Assembly: GCA_029881775.1 (NCBI GenBank)
Contig: JAOULY010000054.1
Span: 1 to 8,657 of the forward strand
Direction: 5' to 3'
DNA from: Gammaproteobacteria bacterium
GTDB taxonomy: Bacteria > Pseudomonadota > Gammaproteobacteria > UBA9214
Length of the DNA stretch: 8,657 bases
Shown: piece by piece, positions 1 through 5,737 of the stretch
Position numbering within the stretch: the stretch's first letter is position 1
Layout of the letters: each line of letters opens with the position of its first letter
Notes under the pieces: model-generated
Database searches by the model: none
Seen by the model: only the letters and a program-made list of their open reading frames with translations
What the model was told of the DNA's origin: nothing
Made by a program: the position numbers and the translations under genes

Positions 1-268
1 TCCAGGAAACATAGCCTCAACCGCCGGGTGGAAAGGCGGACAGATTTTCCACGGCCAGTTTACCCGATTCGCGTGCAGGCCGCACTGCCATACCCGCCAC
101 GCGTCTGCGTGGCCATGACAGTCCTTGAAAACAGGGTATTAGCCAGCATCCTGATGCCCGGACTTTCTGTATGGAAACCGATGCAGTAAACTGCGCTGGA
201 ATCATACAAATAACATCGCGTGGCCAGTCATCCTGCAGCCCGGCGATTACTCCATGTGAGATCCATGC
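1..268. other. Non-coding stretch upstream of the sensor kinase, with several hairpins
   Basis: I see no supportable gene here. The stretch has several inverted repeats: CCGCC (21-25) with GGCGG (35-39); a 7-bp stem with a 4-nt loop at 96-113; GCATC (146-150) with GATGC (153-157); and GCAGT (183-187) with ACTGC (190-194). None is followed by a convincing T-run in either direction. Frame 1 is open from the window edge to a TAA at 187-189, but the predicted peptide resembles no family I know and is probably chance. No strong -35/-10 pair is visible in front of the kinase. The region may be the 3' end or terminator zone of an upstream gene plus the 5' leader of the kinase. Confidence 0.5.
96..113. 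other. Perfect 7-bp inverted repeat with tetraloop
   Basis: GCCACGC (96-102) pairs perfectly with GCGTGGC (107-113) around the loop GTCT. It is the strongest hairpin in the first 268 bases. No T-run follows on either strand, so it is not a standard intrinsic terminator. It could be an RNA structure in the leader of the kinase gene or the tail of an upstream transcript. Its function is unknown. Confidence 0.55.
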
Positions 269-3200
269 ATGCAGTCAGACAACACGGCACGACACATTCT
301 CACGCTCTGCCTGTCACTGATCCTGGCTGCCGTGGTTTCCGGGCTGGTCATGCTGGCCTTCATGAAGGCGACACTCGACTCACTGGAAGCGGACACGGCT
401 CACCTGAATGCGCTGAAGTGGGATATCAATTCGGGGGCAACAGGCATAAAACAACACCTGCATAATGCCAGGGAAGTCATTAACCACATCATCAATTTCC
501 CGCAAAGAACGCACCATCACATCAATGATTCTGCGGAGCTCAAAGAGCTCAATCACAGTATCCGGGTCTTTTCAGAGCTCAATACAGTCGAAGACCTCGA
601 CAGGCTGACCGGCGAACTCGGTAACCTCGCCAGTGAATTCATCACACTGCATTACAAGGCCTCCAACTGGCGCGTGGAATACGACAGCATCATGGTACCC
701 CCGGAAAAACACCTGCTACTCGACAAGATCAACGACTACACGGAACAGCTGCGCTCCAACCTGGATGCCTACACACTGGAATATTCCATACCTGCCCGAC
801 CAGGAGACACTAACGCCGCCCTGCTGAACGAGGATACGCGCAACAATATCAGCGCAATCCGCGCCGCCCTGGCAAGGGTTGAACGCATCGCTGATTCCAT
901 ATACACGTCAACACGCATGGAAGGCATGAGCCGGCTGAAAGACAGCGAACTGTTGCCGGTGATCTCACATATTTATGCCAGCGCCGAAAAGATAGCGGAT
1001 GGCTACCACGTTCTGGATAAATCCCAGCTTGACTGGCTCTTCAGCCTGATTATCGGCGAAGGATTCACAATCGACGACAGTAGCAACGCGATCACGATCG
1101 GCAGTAACGGACTTTATATCGCGCAGATGAGAGAACTGGAGCTGCTCGACCGACAGACAAAACTGAACAGCGAACTCGACCGGCTCTCGGATAAAATTGT
1201 CGATTCCCTGATGCAGGTTACAAGCACGACCCGGCGGTCACTGGCAATACTTGACTCGGAGGCCATCGTTAAAAACAAGGCTGCCTGGAACAAACTACTG
1301 GGCATAGGCCTGATAAGCGGCCTGGTGTACCTGGTACTCGTTGTGTTTATCTGGCGCGCCGTTCACAACCAGGTACACCTTCTCGCACGCCTGAAATCAC
1401 TTGCCGAGGATGCCAGCAACGCCAGGAACCGTTTCATGGAGCAGCTACGTGACAGTGAAATCCGTCACCGGACGGTTGTTGAAACCATGAGCGGCGCCGT
1501 TATTACCCTGAATGAGGAAGGCCTCATTGAATCCTTCAATCCTGCCGCTGAACAAATGTTCGGTTACCAGCCTGCTGAAATCAACGGCAGAAACTCTCTC
1601 GCACTGATTTCTTCATCCCACCAAAAACAACTTCTGGACATACTCGCCAAGCTGGGAAAAACAACAACCGGACCGCACACGGAAAATAGCCGCGAGATAA
1701 GTGGCCGCCGGAAAGACGGGAGCGCGTTCCCGCTGTCCCTGTCAATCAGCAGGATGCAGATAGAAAACCGGTTAATGTTCACGGCCATCGCCATGGATAT
1801 CACCGAGCAGCAGGAATATGAGACCAGGCTACTGGAACAAAAGGAACACGCTGAAGCAAACAGCCATGCCAAAAGTGAATTCCTCGCAACCATGAGCCAC
1901 GAAATCCGCACACCCATGAACAGCATCATGGGAATGTCGCAGTTACTGCTGGATGAGCACCTCGACAAGCGCCAGCATCGATTCGTTTCAAACATATATG
2001 AATCCGGCAAGTTATTACTGGGCATCATCAATGACATCCTTGACCTTTCAAGGATTGAAGCCCATCGCATGGATGTGCGGGAAGCGGAATTCGATATTGT
2101 CGACTTACTGATGGACAGCTACCGCCAGTTCAGCGGTGCCGCAACAAAAAAAGGCCTGGAAATAAAGTTACGCATCCCTCCCGATGTACACCGCATCTGG
2201 CTGGGCGACAAAATGCACATTACCCGGGTTCTCAACAACCTGGTCACGAATGCGGTCAAGTTTACCCGCGCGGGAACAGTGGAAATCAGCCTTGAAATTG
2301 TTACCGGGAACAGTGAAGGGGGCTGTCTGCGGATCGCCGTGGAAGATACCGGCATCGGCATTACCCCGGCTGCGCTCGACAGGATTTTTGAATCTTTCAC
2401 CCAGGCCGACAGCAGCACGACACGGGAGTATGGTGGCAGCGGACTGGGCCTGACCATATGCAAACAGCTGGTTAACATGATGCACGGGAATATCGGCGTG
2501 CAAAGCGAACCGGGCAAGGGATCGCGCTTCTGGTTCGAACTCCCGCTGGCACGCGGGCGCAGTGGAATGATGCCCGCCGAGACTGCCATAGCGCCAGGGG
2601 CGGCACTCCCGGCACTGGATGCAAAGGTCTTGCTGGTTGAGGACAACCTGATAAACCAGGAAGTGGCCCTGCATATGCTGGAGGCGCTGTCTTGCAGTGT
2701 CACACTGGCGACCGACGGTATCGAGGCACTGATGATCCTCGAGCAACAGGATATTGACCTGGTCCTGATGGACTGCCAGATGCCAAGGATGGACGGCTAC
2801 ACCGCCACTGCCGCAATACGCAACCGGGAAGCAACCGATAATAAAGGCTGCCACATACCGATTATTGCACTCACGGCCAATGCCATGAGCACCGACCAGC
2901 AGCGCTGTATCGATGCCGGCATGGACAGTTACATCAGCAAGCCACTGACCGCCGCTGTATTGGCCTCGACAATGGCCAGCCTGCTGGCCCGCGGCAAGAC
3001 AAAACGCGACACCCGTACGCCACAGGATACGCCGACCCTTAAGGATCATGCGATTAACCCGGAATTCCTTGCGCTTTACGGAGACATGCACGCAGACGAG
3101 TCGCTGCTTGACCGGGTTATTGATATTTACCTGCAGGAAGCGCCGGTTGCCCTGCAGTCAATGCGCGATGCGATCAATGATACCGACCCGGAAGCACTGC

Positions 3201-3415
3201 GCCGCGTGGCACATAAATTCAGGTCCAGCAGCATGCAACTGGGCGCCAGCCACATGTCCAGCCTGTGCGGTCAACTCGAGAAACTGGGCCACCTCGGCAC
3301 CACGGACAATGGCTGGGCAATTCTGTCAGACATGGAAGACGAGTTAGCCAGGATCAGGTACGAGCTGGGTAATTATCAGACGACCACCCGGGAAGTAACC
3401 GGCGCACCGGCATGA
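269..3415 (+). CDS. Membrane-bound hybrid sensor histidine kinase (PAS-HisKA-HATPase-REC-HPt)
   Basis: This is a 1048-residue tripartite kinase of the BarA/TorS architecture for a multistep His-Asp-His phosphorelay at the inner membrane. Domains in order: a transmembrane helix at about 9-31; a roughly 310-residue, mostly helical periplasmic sensor region; a second transmembrane helix at about 343-362; a PAS domain at about 395-515; HisKA with the phosphoacceptor His544 in SHEIRTPMN; HATPase with an N-box near 656-661, DTGIGI at 693-698 and GGSGLGL at 722-728; a receiver with Glu791/Asp792, phosphoacceptor Asp835, Thr869 and Lys891; and an HPt domain with His982 in AHKFRSSS. All catalytic residues are present. 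No HAMP domain is obvious between the second helix and PAS. The sensor's length and helical style recall TorS, but the ligand is unknown. The start at 269 puts the first helix right at the N terminus; the Shine-Dalgarno is weak (GTGAG, 256-260). The regulator at 3562 is the likely partner, by inference from position. Confidence 0.93.
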   Translation: MQSDNTARHILTLCLSLILAAVVSGLVMLAFMKATLDSLEADTAHLNALKWDINSGATGIKQHLHNAREVINHIINFPQRTHHHINDSAELKELNHSIRVFSELNTVEDLDRLTGELGNLASEFITLHYKASNWRVEYDSIMVPPEKHLLLDKINDYTEQLRSNLDAYTLEYSIPARPGDTNAALLNEDTRNNISAIRAALARVERIADSIYTSTRMEGMSRLKDSELLPVISHIYASAEKIADGYHVLDKSQLDWLFSLIIGEGFTIDDSSNAITIGSNGLYIAQMRELELLDRQTKLNSELDRLSDKIVDSLMQVTSTTRRSLAILDSEAIVKNKAAWNKLLGIGLISGLVYLVLVVFIWRAVHNQVHLLARLKSLAEDASNARNRFMEQLRDSEIRHRTVVETMSGAVITLNEEGLIESFNPAAEQMFGYQPAEINGRNSLALISSSHQKQLLDILAKLGKTTTGPHTENSREISGRRKDGSAFPLSLSISRMQIENRLMFTAIAMDITEQQEYETRLLEQKEHAEANSHAKSEFLATMSHEIRTPMNSIMGMSQLLLDEHLDKRQHRFVSNIYESGKLLLGIINDILDLSRIEAHRMDVREAEFDIVDLLMDSYRQFSGAATKKGLEIKLRIPPDVHRIWLGDKMHITRVLNNLVTNAVKFTRAGTVEISLEIVTGNSEGGCLRIAVEDTGIGITPAALDRIFESFTQADSSTTREYGGSGLGLTICKQLVNMMHGNIGVQSEPGKGSRFWFELPLARGRSGMMPAETAIAPGAALPALDAKVLLVEDNLINQEVALHMLEALSCSVTLATDGIEALMILEQQDIDLVLMDCQMPRMDGYTATAAIRNREATDNKGCHIPIIALTANAMSTDQQRCIDAGMDSYISKPLTAAVLASTMASLLARGKTKRDTRTPQDTPTLKDHAINPEFLALYGDMHADESLLDRVIDIYLQEAPVALQSMRDAINDTDPEALRRVAHKFRSSSMQLGASHMSSLCGQLEKLGHLGTTDNGWAILSDMEDELARIRYELGNYQTTTREVTGAPA

Positions 3416-3448
3416 AATGCGCGGTAATTAAAAGTTAACAGAGATCAA

Positions 3449-3476
3449 TTGTATGAAATTGAATTTGGAATATAAT
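3449..3476 (+). promoter_or_regulatory. Predicted sigma70 promoter of the ANTAR regulator gene
   Basis: A perfect -10 box TATAAT lies at 3471-3476, with TTGTAT at 3449-3454 as a partial -35 and a 16-bp spacer. Transcription would start near 3483, leaving a leader of about 79 nt before the ATG at 3562. The regulator can therefore be transcribed independently of the kinase 146 bp upstream. No clear terminator lies between the two genes, so read-through is also possible. Confidence 0.6.
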
Positions 3477-3561
3477 CCGGCCCTATCCCGTCTTCTGCAA
3501 GTGGACCTTATGATCTCGATTTAACGCAACGCCTCGATCCAATAACAGGGCTATATACAGC

Positions 3562-4224
3562 ATGGCAAGGACAGCAGAGCAGGCAAACATTCTCCTCATC
3601 GACGATGACCCGGTTGTGCGACTGGTGCTTGGCGAAGGCATCAAGGCCGACCGCTTTCGCATCACGGCACTGCCTGACGGACAGTGCACGCTGGCCGCCT
3701 GCGACGAGCAGACGTTTGATCTTGCCATCATTGACCAGGAACTGCCGGACACATCCGGCCTGGAACTGGCCAAGAGATTAAAGAAAGACTACGGCATACC
3801 GTTTGTCTTTCTTACCTCATCAGACGATTACGCCACCATCTCCGCTGCCGCCGAACTTGGCGCACTCGGCTACATGATCAAACCCGTGACACCCATACAA
3901 ATGGCCGCCGAAATCGATGCCACCCTGTCCCGCTCGAAAGAAATCAACAACCTCGGCAAGGCAATCGAGGTTTCAGGCATCGTCAGCGTCGCGCTGGGAC
4001 TTGTCATGCAGAGCCAGCATCTCAGTCGCGTGGACGCACTTAACCGGCTGCGGAAAATCTGTCGACCACAGAACCTGGCGTTACGGACACTCAGCGAACA
4101 ACTCGTGGAAGCGTTTGAAGCATATACAGTCTCCGCTGACGTCGCCGACCTGGACCCGGTTCACGCGGAATTACTGGGGCTAAATAGCAAGCAATACCAT
4201 GCGCTTGGAAAACGTTTTAATTAA
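3562..4224 (+). CDS. Response regulator with receiver and ANTAR RNA-binding domain
   Basis: This 220-residue protein has an N-terminal receiver at about 8-125, with acidic residues Asp14-Asp16, phosphoacceptor Asp58, Thr85 and Lys107 all in place, so it should be phosphorylatable. Residues about 133-186 match the ANTAR pattern: a helix with A-x-G-x-x-M (ALGLVM), then S-x-x-DAL-x-RLRK, then a third helix ending LSEQLVEA. ANTAR proteins such as NasR, AmiR and EutV bind RNA stem-loops with hexanucleotide loops and prevent transcription termination; they do not bind DNA. A tail of about 34 residues follows and matches nothing I recognise. The Shine-Dalgarno AGGG is at 3547-3550. The hybrid kinase just upstream is the likely phosphodonor, through its HPt. 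The target RNAs are not known; the repeats downstream at 4552-4767 are candidates (inference). Confidence 0.88.
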   Translation: MARTAEQANILLIDDDPVVRLVLGEGIKADRFRITALPDGQCTLAACDEQTFDLAIIDQELPDTSGLELAKRLKKDYGIPFVFLTSSDDYATISAAAELGALGYMIKPVTPIQMAAEIDATLSRSKEINNLGKAIEVSGIVSVALGLVMQSQHLSRVDALNRLRKICRPQNLALRTLSEQLVEAFEAYTVSADVADLDPVHAELLGLNSKQYHALGKRFN

Positions 4225-4250
4225 TTTTTTTCGAATTACCCAAAAACTTC

Positions 4251-4280
4251 TTGTATTTCAAAAAAACTTCTGTCTATACT
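4251..4280 (+). promoter_or_regulatory. Predicted promoter of a non-coding transcript
   Basis: TTGTAT (4251-4256) and TATACT (4275-4280) are separated by 18 bp. The -35 half matches the hexamer used by the regulator gene promoter at 3449. The 35 bases upstream are very AT-rich (T7 tract at 4225-4231, A5 at 4242-4246), like an UP element. AAAAACTTCT occurs at 4242-4251 and again at 4262-4271, exactly 20 bp apart, and overlaps the promoter. Transcription would start near 4287 and run into a region with no reading frame. Confidence 0.5.
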
Positions 4281-4495
4281 CCGATCAGGCCATCACTTCC
4301 GTTGCTTACGGGTCCTATATCTGCCCACCGTGATAGCCAACCAAGGGACACACCGTCCCTGTTAATACACACCGCATTCAAGCTGACTTCGAGCAAGCTC
4401 GAGACATGACACAACGTCATTTTTACGGCACGCCGCTGTCAACAAAATAAATTCCTTGGGGGGGATGCATCGCGCCATCGAGAGCCTGGATTTAA

Positions 4496-4521
4496 CGATA
4501 TGCACACGGACAGGCATATCG
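4496..4521 (+). other. 8-bp perfect hairpin with ACGGAC in the loop
   Basis: CGATATGC (4496-4503) pairs perfectly with GCATATCG (4514-4521) around a 10-nt loop (4504-4513) that contains ACGGAC at 4506-4511. A GGA exposed in a hairpin loop with A two bases before it is the classic CsrA/RsmA site form. No T-run follows, so this is not a terminator. It sits 30 bp upstream of the first 34-bp repeat. Confidence 0.6.
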
Positions 4522-4551
4522 AATGGTCAACAGGAAAATGGCTGCGAGCAA

Positions 4552-4585
4552 GTTTGAGAGGGAGGTAGTACGGCAGGGACGCCAC
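4552..4585 (+). repeat. 34-bp repeat, copy 1
   Basis: This copy is identical over 34 bases to copy 2 at 4650-4683. The left half is purine-rich (GAGGGAGG at 4558-4565). The right half forms GGC (4572-4574) and GCC (4581-4583) around the hexaloop AGGGAC (4575-4580). In this copy the stem can extend by AGT (4567-4569) pairing with ACT (4584-4586), with a two-base bulge, and it runs into T8 at 4586-4593, giving a weak terminator-like form. Confidence 0.9.
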
Positions 4586-4649
4586 TTTTTTTTACCGGCA
4601 AGCACTCACCACCAAATACGTAATGTACGGAACGAGAACGATTTTTCGT

Positions 4650-4683
4650 GTTTGAGAGGGAGGTAGTACGGCAGGGACGCCAC
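4650..4683 (+). repeat. 34-bp repeat, copy 2
   Basis: It is a perfect match to copy 1 and starts 98 bp after it. The flanks are unrelated to those of copy 1, so the repeat boundaries are sharp. The loop AGGGAC is at 4673-4678. No T-run follows here; the next bases are CGAATTC. Confidence 0.9.
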
Positions 4684-4695
4684 CGAATTCACTAC

Positions 4696-4709
4696 CGCTG
4701 CATGCAGCG
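4696..4709. other. 14-bp perfect palindrome
   Basis: CGCTGCA (4696-4702) is followed directly by its reverse complement TGCAGCG (4703-4709). It lies between repeat copies 2 and 3. With no loop it is more plausible as a dimeric protein site on DNA than as an RNA hairpin. Its function is unknown. Confidence 0.5.
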
Positions 4710-4733
4710 CCAGGAAGCAGGCAGGCGGAATTG

Positions 4734-4767
4734 GTTACAGGGGGAGGCAAGACGGCAGGGACGCCAC
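4734..4767 (+). repeat. 34-bp repeat, copy 3 (diverged)
   Basis: It matches copies 1 and 2 at 28 of 34 positions and starts 84 bp after copy 2. All six differences lie in the left half. The last 16 bases, which contain the GGC/GCC hairpin and loop AGGGAC (4757-4762), are identical in all three copies. T5 follows at 4768-4772. Confidence 0.87.
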
Positions 4768-4778
4768 TTTTTACATTC

Positions 4779-4799
4779 GCCCGGACGGTAATACCGGGC
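4779..4799 (-). terminator. GC-rich hairpin after flgL, possible weak terminator
   Basis: GCCCGG (4779-4784) pairs with CCGGGC (4794-4799) around a 9-nt loop, starting about 31 bases past the flgL stop codon. Read on the minus strand it is not followed by a T-run, so it would be a poor intrinsic terminator; it may instead protect the mRNA 3' end or assist Rho-dependent termination. Confidence 0.3.
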
Positions 4800-4830
4800 A
4801 CACCGACATCACACCCGCCAGGCCACTGGC

Positions 4831-5736
4831 TCAATTAAGATAATTGAACAGCGACAGGCCCTGCACCTTCGCAATCACCTGCTCGGACGCCTGGAAAGCA
4901 AGCAACTCCCGGTTAAACCGTGAAATTGCCTCGGCATAGTCAAGATCCATGATATCCGACTGTTCGCGCTCGATCACCAGGTTGAACGAGTCGTTGACGT
5001 TACGCTGCTCATCAACGGCGCGCAGCCGTGATCCAACATCAGCACGCACACCCAGCAACACATCCATTGCGGTATCAAGATCGGTCAGCGTGGCGGACTG
5101 CGGGCTACCTGACGCCAGCGCGGTAGCGAAATCGTTCACCACGTCGAACACACTCACTGTTCCGCCGGACGACGCCGGTACCACCATGAAGGTGTCCGCA
5201 CCGTTATCCGCCACGGCCAGCTGACGCGTCGGGCTGACCTGCAGGTGCAGGTTGCCACGGTCGCCGCTGTAACTGACATTCCCGGAACCATTATCGGCAA
5301 ACGGGACGCTGGCGGCCTGGTAACCACCGAACAGGTATTCACCATTGGCATTGCGCGTATTCGCAATGCCAACCAGGCCGTCGAGCAATGAACGCACTTC
5401 GGCACCGATCGATTGCAGGTCACCGGCACTGTTTGTGCCGTTCAGGGCACCGACAGCCAGTTCCCGAACGCGCTGCAGGAGGTCCACCCCGGAAGCCAGC
5501 GCGCCCTCCTCCAGCTCCAGGCGGCCCTGTGCCCGATCAAGATTCTCCATAAACTGGACATTCATGGTCCTGCGGTCTTCCAGCTGCAGGTTGCGCAGAC
5601 TGGCGGCCGGATCATCGGCGGGCGTGACCAGCCGCTTGCCCGTGGCCAGTTGCATCTCGGTCCTGGACAGCTGCTGCTGCTGGGCCTGCAAGGCATCTAT
5701 CCGCTGCTGGAACAGCTGAATGGTCGAGATCCTCAT
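4831..5736 (-). CDS. flgL: Flagellar hook-filament junction protein FlgL (HAP3)
   Basis: This 301-residue protein is the second hook-filament junction protein; it is exported through the flagellar apparatus and joins FlgK to the first flagellin subunits. The N terminus, MRISTIQLFQQ, and the following helix with SGK-like ATGKRLVTPADDPAAS (about 31-46) are typical of FlgL and flagellin. The C-terminal helix ends in the family-like LLAFQASEQVIAKVQGLSLFNYLN region (about 278-301). The start at 5736 is chosen because it gives the canonical MRIST beginning and follows AGGAG at a 5-nt spacing. An in-frame ATG at 5757 would add seven residues and overlap flgK. The length is normal for the family. flgK lies 1 bp upstream, so the two are translationally close and co-transcribed. 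No flagellin gene follows. Confidence 0.95.
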   Translation of the reverse strand: MRISTIQLFQQRIDALQAQQQQLSRTEMQLATGKRLVTPADDPAASLRNLQLEDRRTMNVQFMENLDRAQGRLELEEGALASGVDLLQRVRELAVGALNGTNSAGDLQSIGAEVRSLLDGLVGIANTRNANGEYLFGGYQAASVPFADNGSGNVSYSGDRGNLHLQVSPTRQLAVADNGADTFMVVPASSGGTVSVFDVVNDFATALASGSPQSATLTDLDTAMDVLLGVRADVGSRLRAVDEQRNVNDSFNLVIEREQSDIMDLDYAEAISRFNRELLAFQASEQVIAKVQGLSLFNYLN

Positions 5737-5737
5737 G

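Larger units (their letters stand above)
4287..4593 (+). ncRNA. Candidate structured regulatory RNA (3' end uncertain)
   Basis: The predicted start near 4287 is followed at once by a stem: 4288-4296 pairs with 4330-4338 (eight pairs, one C/A mismatch), enclosing a small hairpin at 4299-4311. Next come AGGGAC (4344-4349) with GTCCCT (4355-4360), a TCGAG/CTCGA hairpin near 4389-4402, ATGAC (4406-4410) with GTCAT (4416-4420) followed by T4, the 8-bp hairpin at 4496-4521, and the first repeat with its hairpin and T8 (4586-4593). Possible 3' ends are 4424, 4593 or about 4772; none is a strong terminator. It matches no RNA family I can name. A CsrB/RsmZ-like or ANTAR-binding sponge role is inference from the loop sequences. 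Confidence 0.35.
4225..4830. other. 606-bp non-coding region between convergent genes
   Basis: No credible protein gene lies here. From left to right it holds a T7 tract right after the regulator stop codon (4225-4231, without a good stem, so at best a weak terminator), a predicted plus-strand promoter, a chain of hairpins, a G7 homopolymer (4458-4464), an 8-bp hairpin, three 34-bp repeats, a 14-bp palindrome between repeats two and three, and a GC-rich hairpin just past flgL. GGA trinucleotides are strand-biased: I count 15 on the plus strand between 4281 and 4800 against 4 on the minus strand. This argues for a plus-strand RNA function, although GGA is also fairly common in positions 1-200. 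Confidence 0.7.

Noticed and set aside
14..60. Cyclic-di-GMP (GEMM-I) riboswitch resemblance
   Set aside because: There are superficial matches (AACC, GGAAAGG, CCACGGCC), but the conserved GCAAAGCC core and the second helix are missing.
156..167. GAAAGTCCGGGC on the minus strand, as in RNase P RNA
   Set aside because: Only this short motif matches; the following conserved RNase P segments are absent in the expected order.
1..189. Open plus-strand frame from the window edge to a TAA at 187-189
   Set aside because: There are 62 codons without stop, but the composition is not protein-like, it resembles no family, and the opposite strand is equally open.
2168..3091. 307-codon antisense reading frame inside the kinase gene
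   Set aside because: It lies opposite fully conserved HATPase and receiver coding sequence and its peptide looks like no protein family; it is a shadow of the real gene.
4209..4231. Intrinsic terminator after the ANTAR regulator
   Set aside because: A T7 tract is present, but the only stem is an AT-only palindrome without a proper loop; the tract fits better as AT-rich DNA upstream of the next promoter.
4426..4440. Sigma54-like promoter (CGGCACG, then TGTC)
   Set aside because: The -12 element lacks the GC dinucleotide at correct spacing, and no gene lies downstream on that strand.
4552..4767. CRISPR array
   Set aside because: There are only three copies, spacers of 64 and 50 bp, and no cas genes.
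4592..4834. 80-codon minus-strand reading frame overlapping the repeats
   Set aside because: Its peptide repeats GVPAVLPP only because it runs through two copies of the DNA repeat. It overlaps the flgL stop and has no recognisable family.
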